Below are positions 8,695 through 17,399 of a stretch of 64,000 nt of DNA, piece by piece. Each line of letters starts with the position of its first letter. Positions within the stretch are counted from its first letter, which is position 1. The notes under the pieces are model-generated. The model saw nothing but the letters and a program-made list of their open reading frames with translations, did no database searches and was not told where the DNA came from. Origin of the DNA: WHSW01 sp963821345 (GTDB lineage: Bacteria; Actinomycetota; Thermoleophilia; Solirubrobacterales; 70-9); the NCBI GenBank assembly GCA_963821345.1, contig CAWGDM010000001.1:1302001-1366000 (forward strand), in the 5' to 3' direction. The position numbers and the translations under genes are program-made.

Positions 8695-10500
8695 ATGGGC
8701 CTGACCCAGCTGATCGAGGGCACCTTCTCGCGGGTCAACTCGACCGTCTTTCACCAGGTCAACCGGGTGACCGACTGGTGGAGCCTGCCGCTTCCGGCGG
8801 CGCTGCTCAACCTGCGCGCCCACCGCGACGACCTGCGCCGCCACAACCTCTACGACACCGAGGCCCCGCACGACGCCAACGGCGGCGTCGCCACCGAGGA
8901 GTTGCCGCCCTACCGCACCTACGACGGCTCGCACCAGGACCCGCACGACCCGCGGATGGGGATGGTCGGCAGCCGCTTCGGCCGCAACGCCCCGACCGCC
9001 GCCACCGCGCCCGAGTCGCCCGAGATGCAGATGCAGCCGAGCCCGCGCGAGGTCGCAAACCGGCTGCTGCTACGGCGCGAGTTCAAGCCGGCGACCAGCC
9101 TCAACGTGCTCGCCGCCTGCTGGATCCAGTTCCAAAACCACGACTGGTTCGGCCACGGCGAGAACGCCCCCGACACCTACATCGACATCGAGCTAGACCC
9201 CAACGACGAGTGGCCGGAGGGCACGCCGATGCGGCTGCGGGCGACCAGCCCCGACCGGACCCGGACCTGGAAGTCGGGCCTGCCGCCGACCTACGTCAAC
9301 ACAGTCACCCATTGGTGGGACCTGTCGCAGCTCTACGGCTCGACCGAGGAGCGAAACCGCGAGCTGCGCTCGGGCACCGACGGCAAGCTCAAGGTCGAGG
9401 ACGGGATGCTGCCCAACGAGACCGACCCGAAGCTCGACGGCGTCGACCTGACCGGCTTCGCCGACAACTACTGGATCGGGCTGGCGCTTCTGCACACGCT
9501 GTTTGCAAAGGAGCACAACTCCATCTGCGACCACCTGAAGGGCAGCTATCCGACCTGGGACGACGAGCGGCTGTTCCTGACCGCGCGGCTGGTCAACTCG
9601 GCGCTCAGCGCCAAGATCCACACGGTCGAGTGGACGCCGGGGATCCTCGCCAACCCGGTGTTGGAGCGGGCGATGAACGCCAACTGGTACGGGGTCCTGC
9701 CGCGCTGGGTGCGCCAGAAGTTCGGCCACGTCGGCACCGAGATGATCGGCGGCATCGTCGGCTCCGAGCAGGAGCACCACTCGGCGCCCTACGCGATCAC
9801 CGAGGAGTTCGTCTCCGTCTACCGCCTGCACCCGCTGCTTCCCGACGAATACGAGATCTGCGACCACCGCGACGGCTCGCTGGTCGCCGAGATCGACTTC
9901 GAGCCGATCCAGGGCCACGGCACCCGCCCGACGATCCTCGAGCACGGCTGGTCGAACCTGCTCTACTCGTTCGGGGTCGCCCACCCCGGGGCGATCACGC
10001 TCCGCAACCACCCTCGCGCGCTGTCGAACCACGTGCGCCTGAACGGCGACCGGGTCGACCTGGGGACGATCGACATCGCCCGCGACCGTGAGCGCGGCGT
10101 GCCCCGCTACAACGACTTCCGCGAGAAGCTGCGCAAGTCCCGGATCACCAAGTTCGAGGACCTCACCGACGACCCGGAGCTGGCGGAGGAGATCCGCGAC
10201 GTCTATGACGGCGACATCGACCGCGTCGACCTGCAGGTCGGGATGCTGGCCGAGCCGCTGCCGCCCGGGTTCGGATTCTCCGACACCGCCTTCCGGATCT
10301 TCATCCTGATGGCCTCGCGGCGGCTGAAGTCGGACCGCTTCTTCACCAACGACTACTCGCCCGACGTGTACACGCCCGAGGGCCTCGCCTGGGTCGAGAA
10401 CAACACGATGGTCGACGTGCTGCTGCGCCATCACCCCGAGCTCGCCCCGGCGCTCGACGGCTGCGAGAACGCGTTCGCTCCCTGGCGGCGCTTGGCGTGA
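8695..10500 (+). CDS. Cyclooxygenase-like heme fatty-acid dioxygenase
   Basis: A 601-residue protein of the animal heme peroxidase superfamily. Distal Gln and His are in IQFQNHDWF (Q145, H149), with the same spacing as in myeloperoxidase and cyclooxygenases. The proximal region reads EFVSVYRLHPLLPDEY, with Y376 and H379 at the spacing of cyclooxygenase Tyr385 and His388. Presence of that Tyr points to a tyrosyl-radical fatty-acid oxygenase (alpha-dioxygenase, linoleate dioxygenase or Ppo DOX type) rather than a plain peroxidase. Product position cannot be predicted. Its stop overlaps the start of a P450 gene, so the two are translationally coupled and probably act on the same lipid. Confidence 0.88.
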   Translation: MGLTQLIEGTFSRVNSTVFHQVNRVTDWWSLPLPAALLNLRAHRDDLRRHNLYDTEAPHDANGGVATEELPPYRTYDGSHQDPHDPRMGMVGSRFGRNAPTAATAPESPEMQMQPSPREVANRLLLRREFKPATSLNVLAACWIQFQNHDWFGHGENAPDTYIDIELDPNDEWPEGTPMRLRATSPDRTRTWKSGLPPTYVNTVTHWWDLSQLYGSTEERNRELRSGTDGKLKVEDGMLPNETDPKLDGVDLTGFADNYWIGLALLHTLFAKEHNSICDHLKGSYPTWDDERLFLTARLVNSALSAKIHTVEWTPGILANPVLERAMNANWYGVLPRWVRQKFGHVGTEMIGGIVGSEQEHHSAPYAITEEFVSVYRLHPLLPDEYEICDHRDGSLVAEIDFEPIQGHGTRPTILEHGWSNLLYSFGVAHPGAITLRNHPRALSNHVRLNGDRVDLGTIDIARDRERGVPRYNDFREKLRKSRITKFEDLTDDPELAEEIRDVYDGDIDRVDLQVGMLAEPLPPGFGFSDTAFRIFILMASRRLKSDRFFTNDYSPDVYTPEGLAWVENNTMVDVLLRHHPELAPALDGCENAFAPWRRLA

Positions 10501-11783
10501 GTGCCCCGTCCGGGGCATCGCTGCTGGAAAACGCGCGCTTCAACGCGCTGGTGATCGTCCCCAATGCGCTCCAGGGCGTCTTTCGCCGCCGCCGCCCGGC
10601 GGTCGCCGTGGCGACCGCGGCCAACGTCGACGGCCAGGCGGTCGGCCTGCTCGCGGGGATGCGGCGCGGACACGGCGGCGGGCCGGTCTGGGTGCGGGTC
10701 GTCCGCGACCGGGCCCTGCTGCTGCTCACCCCGGCCGACGTCCACCGCGCGCTCGAGGGCTCGCCGGACCCGTTCGCCTCGGACCCGAAGCCCAAGCGCG
10801 ACGGGATCGTCGCCTTTCAGCCCGACGCGCTGACGATCTCGCGCGGCGAGAGCTGGCGCAAGCGGCGCGCGTTCACCGAGGCCGTACTCGACACGGGTGG
10901 CCTGCTGGAGGGGCTGGCCGAGCGCTTCGCGACCGTCGCCGCCGAGGAGGGCGAGGCGCTGGCGATCGCCGATCACGTCGAGGGCAAGGACGAACTGCGC
11001 TGGGATCCCTGGAACGAGACCTTCCGCCGGATCGCCCGCCGGGTGATCCTCGGCGATGCGGCCGCCGACGACGCCGACCTCTCGGTCACCCTCGCCGAGA
11101 TGATGTCCGAGGGCAACGGAATGCCGGGCAAGACCTCGCCCCGCTATCCCGGCTTCATCGCCAGGCTGGGCGAGTACGTGAGCGCCGCCGAGGCCGGGAG
11201 CCTGGTCGGTCGCTTCCCCGAAGCGCCCGCCGACGCCGAGACGAAACCCGTCGGCCAGATCCCGCACTGGCTGTTCGCGACCGGCGACACGTTGGCGATC
11301 AACGCCTTCCGGGCGCTGGCGCTGCTGGCGGCGCACCCGACGGAGCAGGAGCGCGCTTGCGCCGACCCCGAGTACCTCGAGGCCTGCCTGGAGGAAGCGA
11401 TGCGGCTCTGGCCGACGACGCCGATGCTCTCGCGCGAGACGCTGGCGGCGACCGAGTGGGGCGGGGTCGAGGTCGAGGCCGGGACCCAGGTGCTGATCCC
11501 GAACCTGTTCCTGCACCGCGACCGCGAGCGCCACGGGTGGGCGGATCGGTTCGCGCCCGAGCGCTGGACCAGCGGCGAGGCGGCCGGGGACTGGTCGTTC
11601 AACCACTTCAGCCGCGGGCCTCAGGGGTGCCCAGGATCGGCGATCGCCCGGCTGCTCGGCGGCGTCGTGCTGGCCACGGTGCTCGCGGGGCGCGAGCTCG
11701 AGCTGCTCTCGCCGTCGCTGGAGCCCAACCGCCCGATGCCGCACATGCTCGACTTCTTCGGGATCAATGTAAGCCTGTCCTGA
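10497..11783 (+). CDS. Cytochrome P450, partner of the dioxygenase
   Basis: A 428-residue P450 beginning at a GTG that overlaps the dioxygenase stop by four bases. The heme-thiolate loop is FSRGPQGCPG with Cys378, and the K-helix ExxR is E300-R303 in EEAMRLWPTTP. The I-helix reads HWLFATGDTLAINAF, so the usual AGxDT groove has Thr in place of the Gly but keeps Asp-Thr. Inference: with an adjacent dioxygenase it may rearrange a fatty-acid hydroperoxide (isomerase, diol synthase or epoxy alcohol synthase), as the fused P450 domains of fungal Ppo enzymes do. It could equally be an ordinary monooxygenase needing a redox partner, none of which is encoded nearby. Confidence 0.87.
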   Translation: MSAPSGASLLENARFNALVIVPNALQGVFRRRRPAVAVATAANVDGQAVGLLAGMRRGHGGGPVWVRVVRDRALLLLTPADVHRALEGSPDPFASDPKPKRDGIVAFQPDALTISRGESWRKRRAFTEAVLDTGGLLEGLAERFATVAAEEGEALAIADHVEGKDELRWDPWNETFRRIARRVILGDAAADDADLSVTLAEMMSEGNGMPGKTSPRYPGFIARLGEYVSAAEAGSLVGRFPEAPADAETKPVGQIPHWLFATGDTLAINAFRALALLAAHPTEQERACADPEYLEACLEEAMRLWPTTPMLSRETLAATEWGGVEVEAGTQVLIPNLFLHRDRERHGWADRFAPERWTSGEAAGDWSFNHFSRGPQGCPGSAIARLLGGVVLATVLAGRELELLSPSLEPNRPMPHMLDFFGINVSLS

Positions 11784-11796
11784 CGAGAGGAGACCG

Positions 11797-12186
11797 ATGT
11801 TCAAGGAGACGAAGGCGTTCAGCGGCTTCTCGGTCGACGACCTCGACCGGGCCCGCGAGTTCTACGGTGAGACCCTGGGCCTCGAGCTCGACGATGACGG
11901 GCCCGGGCTGGGGCTTCGGCTCGCGGGCGGCGGCCGGGTGTTCATCTACCCGAAGCGCGACCACGAGCCGGCGAGCTTCACGATCCTCAACTTCCCGGTC
12001 GACGACATCGACGCCTCGGTCGCGGCGCTCGCCGAGCGCGGGGTCGAGTTCGAGCGCTACGAGGGGACCGAGCTGGCGACCGGCGAGAACGGGGTCTTCC
12101 GCGGCGGGCACGGCCCACCGATCGCGTGGTTCAAGGACCCGGCGGGGAACGTGCTCAGCGTGATCGAGCAGTCGCGGCCCGGCTAG
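11797..12186 (+). CDS. VOC/glyoxalase-fold protein
   Basis: A 129-residue single-module vicinal oxygen chelate protein: betaalphabeta unit FSVDDLDRAREFYGETLGL, then FPVDDIDASVAALAERGVEF, ending WFKDPAGNVLSVIEQ. Such proteins include glyoxalase I, fosfomycin or bleomycin resistance proteins and ring-cleavage enzymes; the length fits the small stand-alone class. GAGAGGAGACC precedes the ATG by a proper spacing, and the P450 stop is 13 bases upstream, so it probably belongs to the dioxygenase-P450 operon. Its metal ligands cannot be assigned confidently. Confidence 0.8.
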   Translation: MFKETKAFSGFSVDDLDRAREFYGETLGLELDDDGPGLGLRLAGGGRVFIYPKRDHEPASFTILNFPVDDIDASVAALAERGVEFERYEGTELATGENGVFRGGHGPPIAWFKDPAGNVLSVIEQSRPG

Positions 12187-12450
12187 CGGCGGGCCGCGCC
12201 GCGCGCCGGATGCCGCAGCCGAGCGCGACGGCCGGACGCGTTCGCGTCCACCGGGGCCTTGCCGTACCTCGCCGATGGGCCAGAGACCGGCGGGTTCAGG
12301 GGCTTGGACCAGTGCCAGGACGTCGCCTTGGGCTTGTCACCGGGAGTATCCATCTGCGGCTCTCTCTCGCTTCCCTGCGCCGAAGGGGCTCGAGGGGCGG
12401 AGGGAAGCGAAAAGTGCCCGGCGAACTGGCACCCAGTGTACGCCCACCGA
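12187..12450. other. Intergenic region with a 10-bp hairpin
   Basis: This 264-base stretch holds no convincing gene. TCGCTTCCCT (12367-12376) and AGGGAAGCGA (12401-12410) form a perfect 10-bp inverted repeat with a 24-base loop, followed by AAAA. Next comes AGTGCCCGGCGAACTGGCAC, which can fold into a smaller hairpin. It could be a terminator for the VOC gene, an RNA structure or a protein-binding site. No T-tract follows on the plus strand; TTTT precedes the stem on the minus strand. Confidence 0.4.
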
Positions 12451-12456
12451 TAGCGT
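12451..12456 (+). promoter_or_regulatory. Candidate -10 hexamer TAGCGT
   Basis: TAGCGT lies 9 bases before the GTG at 12466 and supports that start for the crotonase gene. Confidence 0.4.
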
Positions 12457-12465
12457 CCCCCGGCG

Positions 12466-13383
12466 GTGGACCTGCAGACGATGACCTACGCCCGCGATCG
12501 GCGGGTGGCGCGGATCACCCTCGACCGGCCGGAGCGCGGTAATGGGATCACGCTCGAGATGCCGCGCGAGCTCGCCGCCTGCGTCGAGCGCGCCAACCTC
12601 GACCCCGAGGTCCACGCGATCGCCTTGGCCGGCAACGGCAGCGGCTTCTGCGGCGGCTACGACCTGATCTCCAGCGCCGAGGGCATCGGCGCCGCTGAGT
12701 TCGGCGACGGTGCCCCGGAGGGCTCGCCGCTCGACGCCGCCGTGGTCGGTGTCAACCACGCCCCGGATTCCAACTGGGACCCGGTCATCGACTTCCAGAT
12801 GATGAGCCGCAACGTGCGCGGCTTCATGAGCCTGTTCTGGTCCGAGAAGCCGGTGCTCTGCAAGGTGCACGGCTACTGCGTCGCCGGCGGCACCGACATG
12901 GCGCTCTGCTCCGACCTGCTGGTGGTCGAGGACGCGGCCAGGATCGGCTACCCGCCGGCGCGCGTCTGGGGGGTGCCGACGACGGCGCTCTGGGCGCACA
13001 AGATCGGCCCCACACGGGCGAAGCGGCTGCTGCTCACCGGCGACTCGATCAGCGGCGAGACCGCGGTCGCCTGGGGGTTGGCGAGCGAGGCTGCGCCGGC
13101 CGGCGAGCTCGACGGCGCGTTCGAGTCGCTGCTCGAGCGGGTCGCGCGCCTGCCGATCAACCAGCTCGTCATGCACAAGCTCCAGATCAACTCGACGATC
13201 GCCGCCCAGGGCCTGTACGCGACCCAGACGATGTCGACGTTCTTCGACGGGATCGCCCGCCACACGGCCGAGGGCCACGAGTTCGTCCGCCGGGCGGCCG
13301 AGGCCGGGTTCAAGGAGGCGGTCCGCGACCGCGACGAGCCGTTCGGCGACTTCGGCCTCGACCCGGGGGGCTCGCGTGCATAA
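12466..13383 (+). CDS. Enoyl-CoA hydratase/isomerase family protein
   Basis: A 305-residue crotonase. The N-terminal RVARITLDRPERGNGITLEM is the family start, with the first oxyanion-hole segment at IALAGNGSGFCGGYDL (about residue 58) and the second at VHGYCVAGGTDMALCSDLLV (about 130). The residues usually serving as catalytic Glu pair in hydratases are not obvious (ARIGYPPARVWGVP), so it may catalyse another crotonase reaction. A 40-residue insertion (SAEGIGAAEFGDG to SNWDPVIDF) follows the first oxyanion segment. GTG start. Dispersed repeat copy B begins immediately after the stop. Confidence 0.85.
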   Translation: MDLQTMTYARDRRVARITLDRPERGNGITLEMPRELAACVERANLDPEVHAIALAGNGSGFCGGYDLISSAEGIGAAEFGDGAPEGSPLDAAVVGVNHAPDSNWDPVIDFQMMSRNVRGFMSLFWSEKPVLCKVHGYCVAGGTDMALCSDLLVVEDAARIGYPPARVWGVPTTALWAHKIGPTRAKRLLLTGDSISGETAVAWGLASEAAPAGELDGAFESLLERVARLPINQLVMHKLQINSTIAAQGLYATQTMSTFFDGIARHTAEGHEFVRRAAEAGFKEAVRDRDEPFGDFGLDPGGSRA

Positions 13384-13434
13384 GCCGCCTCAACAGCGGC
13401 GGGGCTCGGCTCCGCCCTTCGGGCTACGCCTCGC
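13384..13434 (+). repeat. Dispersed intergenic repeat, copy B
   Basis: Reads GCCGCCTCAACAGCGGCGGG then GCTCGGCTCCGCCCTTCGGG and CTACGCCTCGC, filling almost exactly the gap between the crotonase stop and the ATG of the ATP-grasp gene. It is nearly identical to copy A read in reverse, and contains the inverted core GCCC-TTC-GGGC. Confidence 0.75.
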
Positions 13435-14634
13435 ATGAGAGTCCTGATCACCAGCTCGCGGATGCCGTTCGCGCTCGGCATGGTCCGCCAGCTGACGGCG
13501 GCCGGCCACGAGGTCTACGCCGCCGACACCTTCAAGCAGGCGTCGGGCAGCCACTCCAAGTACGCCATCGGGTACTTCGTCTACCCGTCCTCGACCGACC
13601 ACACCGAGGCGTTCATCGACGCGCTGGAGAAGATCGTCACCGAGAACTCGATCGACGTCGTCGTCCCGTGCTTCGAGGAGGTCTTCTTCATCTCAACCCA
13701 GCTCGAGCGGCTGCAGAGGTCGGCGACGATCTTCGCCGCCGAGTTCGCCGCGCTCGCCCACCTGCACGACAAGGCGGCGTTCGAGGCGCTGGTCCGCAGG
13801 CTCGGGTTGCCGATCCCCGAGAGCGTCGTCGCAACCTCCGACGCCGAGCTCGCAGCGGCGATCGAGCGCTTCGACCACTACTTCGGCCGCGCCGTGTTCT
13901 CGCGCGGCGGCGTCGACCTGCTCACCAACACCGGCCCGCTTGCGGGCGCCCTCGACCCGTCGGAGGTCCACCCGACGCCCCAGGAGCCGTGGCTGATTCA
14001 GCCGTTCGTCGACGGCGAGACGGTCTGCACGTACTCGACCGTGCAAGCGGGCAAGGTCAGCTCGCACCTGATGTACCGGATCCCGCGCCAGTGGCACCAC
14101 TCGACCGGGATCCAGTTCGAGTCCACCGACGCGAACGAGTCGCTGCGACTGATCGAGCCGCTGGTCGCCGAGCTCAACTACACGGGGCAGATCTCGTTCG
14201 ACTTCCTGGTCACCGACGACGGTCTCAGCTACGTCGAGTGCAATCCTCGGGCCACCGACGGGGCGCTGCTGCTGGATCCGGAGCAACTCGCCAGGGGGTT
14301 GTTCGACCCCGACGCCGACACCTTCGTGCTGCCGCCCGGTGAAACCACCCAGCTCGACCTGCTGTTGGTCGGCGATGCCTTCTCGGACCATCTCAAGCGC
14401 GTCCCGCAGACGATCCGCGACCTGGCGCGGTTCAGGGACGCCGGCGACGGCTGGCACGACCCGCTGCCGACGATCTACTCAGCGTTCTCGGTCGCCCACT
14501 TCGCCGGCCAGAGCGTCCGCGAGCACGCCAAGCTCCAGGACGCGATGGACGCCGACATGACCTGGGACGGCCAGCCGATCAGCGGGATGTCCGCGGCCGA
14601 CGCCGCCGTCCTGGCCGAGCTGACGCGCGGCTGA
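13435..14634 (+). CDS. ATP-grasp ligase of unknown substrate
   Basis: A 399-residue protein with a pre-ATP-grasp Rossmann-like start (MRVLITSSRMPFALGMVRQL), a lid/ATP-binding middle (HDKAAFEALVRRLGLPIPES) and the ATP-grasp end with metal-binding residues in SFDFLVTDDGLSYVECNPRATDG, where Glu and Asn would bind magnesium. It resembles carbamoyl-phosphate synthase large-subunit-like and stand-alone carboxylate-amine ligases. The acyl acceptor is unknown. Start is the ATG directly after repeat copy B; there is no clear ribosome binding site. The 3' end overlaps the convergent VanZ-like gene by 56 bases. Confidence 0.8.
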   Translation: MRVLITSSRMPFALGMVRQLTAAGHEVYAADTFKQASGSHSKYAIGYFVYPSSTDHTEAFIDALEKIVTENSIDVVVPCFEEVFFISTQLERLQRSATIFAAEFAALAHLHDKAAFEALVRRLGLPIPESVVATSDAELAAAIERFDHYFGRAVFSRGGVDLLTNTGPLAGALDPSEVHPTPQEPWLIQPFVDGETVCTYSTVQAGKVSSHLMYRIPRQWHHSTGIQFESTDANESLRLIEPLVAELNYTGQISFDFLVTDDGLSYVECNPRATDGALLLDPEQLARGLFDPDADTFVLPPGETTQLDLLLVGDAFSDHLKRVPQTIRDLARFRDAGDGWHDPLPTIYSAFSVAHFAGQSVREHAKLQDAMDADMTWDGQPISGMSAADAAVLAELTRG

Positions 14635-14962
14635 GCGCCCAGAGCGCGAACCCGATCCCAAGGCAGTCGACGAGCACGTCGACCGGGTCCGAATCGCGCC
14701 CCGGGACGTAGCCTTGGTGGATCTCGTCGCTGATCGCGTAGAGGAAGCTGATCGCCGCCGCCGCGATCATCGCCCGGCGCATGCCGAGGACCGGCGCCAG
14801 GGCGAACAGCCAGAGCGACGCGAGGGCCGCGTAGAGGCAGAAGTGGGCGACGGGGCGCGTCCACGCGGGCAGGTCGGGGCCGACAGCCGAGCGCGACGAG
14901 AGGTAGAAGATCAGCCCCATCCACGCCAGTGGGGCGATCAAGCGGACGGGGGCAGAACTCAA
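14579..14962 (-). CDS. VanZ-like small membrane protein
   Basis: A 127-residue protein with about four membrane segments: PLAWMGLIFYLSSR, PVAHFCLYAALASLWLFAL, MIAAAAISFLYAISDEIHQGYVPGR and VDVLVDCLGIGFALWAL. The ISDEIHQGYVPGRDSDPVDVL stretch is the hallmark of the VanZ/TelA-like family, whose role (teicoplanin resistance in one case) is generally unknown. I choose the TTG at 14962, which overlaps the TGA of the LLM gene (TTGA) and implies translational coupling to it. Confidence 0.8.
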   Translation of the reverse strand: MSSAPVRLIAPLAWMGLIFYLSSRSAVGPDLPAWTRPVAHFCLYAALASLWLFALAPVLGMRRAMIAAAAISFLYAISDEIHQGYVPGRDSDPVDVLVDCLGIGFALWALSRASARPGRRRRPRTSR

Positions 14963-15969
14963 GCGCGCAGCTCGTCGAACAGGCCGCGCCAGCGAGCTTC
15001 GTCGCGCTCGGCCGGGAGCTGAATCGTGATCCGGGTGGCGATATCGCCGTAGCGGCGCTTGATCTCGGTGACCGCCTCCTCGGGCGTGCCGACGATGGCG
15101 AAAGTCGCGACCAGCTCGTCGTCGATCAGCTCCGACATCCGGTCCCACTCGCCGCGCTTGGTCATTGCCCTGAGCTCGTCCTGGAGTTCGCCCCAGCCGT
15201 GCAGGTCGAGCACCGGGCGGTAGGCGGGGGTGGAGCCGTAGAAGGCGATCTGCTGCTTGACCTGCGCCACCCCGGCGTCGCGCTCCTCCTCGGTGTCGGC
15301 GGCGACCACGAACGCCGGCGCGGTGATCTCGAAGCCCTCGCGGCCGCGGCCCGCCTTGGCGAAGCCCCGCTCGAGCGCCGGCATGGTCGCCTCGCGCAGG
15401 TAGCGCTCGGTCGAGAAGCCGTGGACGAGGATCCCGTCGGCGACCTCGCCCGCGGTCTCGGTCATCAGCGGCCCGACCGCGGCGACCATGATCGGCGGGT
15501 TGCCGTCTGCGTTCGGACCCGGGTTGAAGAACGGCGCCATCAGCGTGTGGGTGTAGAAATCGCCCTCGAACTGCAGCGGCGCGTCGGTCGCCCAGGTGTC
15601 CCAGATCGCGCGGATCGCGAGCACGAACTCGCGCATCCGCGCCGCCGGCTTCGACCACGGCATCGAGTAGCGGCGGGTGATGTGGGGCTTGATCTGCGAG
15701 CCGAGCCCGAGCACGAAGCGGCCCCCCGACAGGGCCTGAACATCGTTTGCCTGGAGCGCGACGGTCATCGGGTTGCGGGCGAAGGCGACCGCGATCGAGG
15801 TTCCGACCGTGATCGTCTCGGTGCGCTCGGCGGCGATCGCGCAGCCGAGGAACGGGTCGATCTGGGTCTCGAACGCGAACCAGCCGTCGTAGCCGTCGCG
15901 TTCGGCCTGCACCGCCGCGGCCCCGGCGGCGTCGATCGTCGGCTGGTACGCCCCCGCGTCGACCTTCAC
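14959..15969 (-). CDS. LLM-class F420-dependent oxidoreductase
   Basis: A 336-residue TIM-barrel enzyme of the luciferase-like monooxygenase superfamily, in the actinobacterial F420-using subgroup (MSMEG_3544-like). Visible segments are DGYDGWFAFETQIDPFLGCA, SIAVAFARNPMTVALQANDV and LSGGRFVLGLGSQIKPHITRRY, the last shaping the cofactor pocket. It probably carries out a hydride transfer on an unknown substrate. The GTG start lies just past the pyruvate kinase stop, yet TAGGGT at 15977 suggests its own promoter inside the end of that gene. The VanZ-like gene is coupled downstream. Confidence 0.88.
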   Translation of the reverse strand: MKVDAGAYQPTIDAAGAAAVQAERDGYDGWFAFETQIDPFLGCAIAAERTETITVGTSIAVAFARNPMTVALQANDVQALSGGRFVLGLGSQIKPHITRRYSMPWSKPAARMREFVLAIRAIWDTWATDAPLQFEGDFYTHTLMAPFFNPGPNADGNPPIMVAAVGPLMTETAGEVADGILVHGFSTERYLREATMPALERGFAKAGRGREGFEITAPAFVVAADTEEERDAGVAQVKQQIAFYGSTPAYRPVLDLHGWGELQDELRAMTKRGEWDRMSELIDDELVATFAIVGTPEEAVTEIKRRYGDIATRITIQLPAERDEARWRGLFDELRA

Positions 15970-17399
15970 CTAGGGAACCCTATGGATCTCGAACAGGTTC
16001 GTACCCAGATCCTGCTGCGGCAGCCCGGCGGTGATCGCGATCAGGTCGCCCGACCTGGCAACCCCGGACTTCAGGGCCAGCCGCGCGCAGTCGTCGAGCA
16101 GCGCGGTCAGGCCCGTCCACTCCTCGGCGATCTCGCAGCGGACCCCGAACAGCAGGTTGAGCCGGCGCACGGTCTCGATCCGGGGCGAGATCGCCAGCAC
16201 CGGGGTGCGGGGGCGGTGCGCGGAGACCAGGCGCGCGGTGCGCCCGGAGCGGGTCGGGACGACGATCGCCGCCAGCCCGAGCGTGTAGGTGGCGCCGACG
16301 GCGGCGCGAGCGACCGAGCTGGCGACATCGGTGTCGTCGGAGGCGACCCGGTTGAAGACCCAATCGCCGTAGGGCAGCTCGGCCTCGGTCTCGCGGGCGA
16401 CGCGGTCCATCACCCGGACCGCCTCGGCCGGGTACTGGCCGACGGCGGTCTCCTCGGACAGCATCACCGCGTCGGTGCCCTGGTAGATCGCGTTGGCGAC
16501 GTCGGAGACCTCGGCCCGGGTCGGGCGCGGCGAGGCGACCATCGAGGCCAGCATCTGGGTCGCGGTGATCGAGGGGCGCGAATAATTGCCGGCCAGCGCC
16601 AGCAGCCGCCGCTGGACGCCCGGGACCTGCTCGATCGGCAGCTCGATCCCGAGGTCGCCGCGGGCGATCATCACCCCGGCGGTCACCGCCTTGACGATCT
16701 CCTCGGCCCGCTCGGCCGCCTGCGGCTTCTCGATCTTGGCGATCACCGGGATGTCGGCGCCGCCGGTGCGCACACGGCGCTCGACCGGTGCAAGGTCCTC
16801 GGCCCGGCGCACGAACGAGACGGCCAGCAGGTCGACCCCCTGCTCGACCGCGAAGTCGACCCAGGCCAGGTCCTCGCGCCCGGCAGCCGGCAGCCCGACC
16901 TCGGCGCCGGGCAGGTTGAGGCCCTGGTGCGAGGAGACCCGGCCGCCGACCTCGACCGCGCAGCGGACCTCGTCGTCGCCGGCCTCCAGCACTCGCAGGC
17001 GGATCCGCCCGTCCGCAAGGTAGATCAAGCCCGTCGGCGGTCGACCGCCTCGGGCAGCCCGTCGAAGGAGACCGAGAGCCGCTCCTCGGAGCCGATGCAG
17101 TCCTCGGTGGTGAGCACGATCTCGCGACCCGGGGCGCAGGCCGACGATCCCGTCGTCGACGTCGCCGATCCGCAGCTTCGGGCCCGGCAGGTCGCCGAGG
17201 ATGCCCGACCTGCTTGCCGGTCCGCTCCGCCGGCCTCGCGGGTCATCGCGACGTTCTCGGCGTGATCGTCGCGGGTCCCGTGCGAGAAGTTGAGCCGGAA
17301 GACGTCGGCGCCCGCCTCGATCAGCTCGATCATCCCGTCGACGCTGCGCGTCGCCGGCCCGATCGTGGTCACGATCTTCGTTCGGCGGTGGGAGTTCAC
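15970..17399 (-). CDS. pyk: Pyruvate kinase, about three frameshifts near the N-terminal third
   Basis: Glycolytic enzyme transferring phosphate from phosphoenolpyruvate to ADP. The GTG start at 17399 overlaps the upstream ATPase stop (GTGA). N-terminal TKIVTTIGPATRSV and DVFRLNFSHGTRDDH are clear. Between about 17035 and 17220 the frame changes roughly three times, and the expected ILGDLPGPKLRIG region is scrambled. The rest is intact: IPVIAKIEKPQA (catalytic Lys), GVMIARGDLGIELP (metal site) and DAVMLSEETAVGQYP. Overall about 476 residues, the usual length. The cluster of indels in one short stretch probably reflects sequence errors, because the remainder is perfectly conserved. Confidence 0.88.
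15977..15982 (-). promoter_or_regulatory. Candidate -10 hexamer TAGGGT inside pyk
   Basis: CATAGGGTTCCCTAG precedes the GTG of the LLM gene with 7 bases between hexamer and start, overlapping the last codons of pyruvate kinase. It matches the string before 3148 almost exactly. Confidence 0.45.

Noticed and set aside
14929..17265. A 778-codon open frame on the plus strand
   Set aside because: It is antisense to the LLM and pyruvate kinase genes, with the Arg/Asp/Gly-rich composition typical of GC-rich shadow frames.
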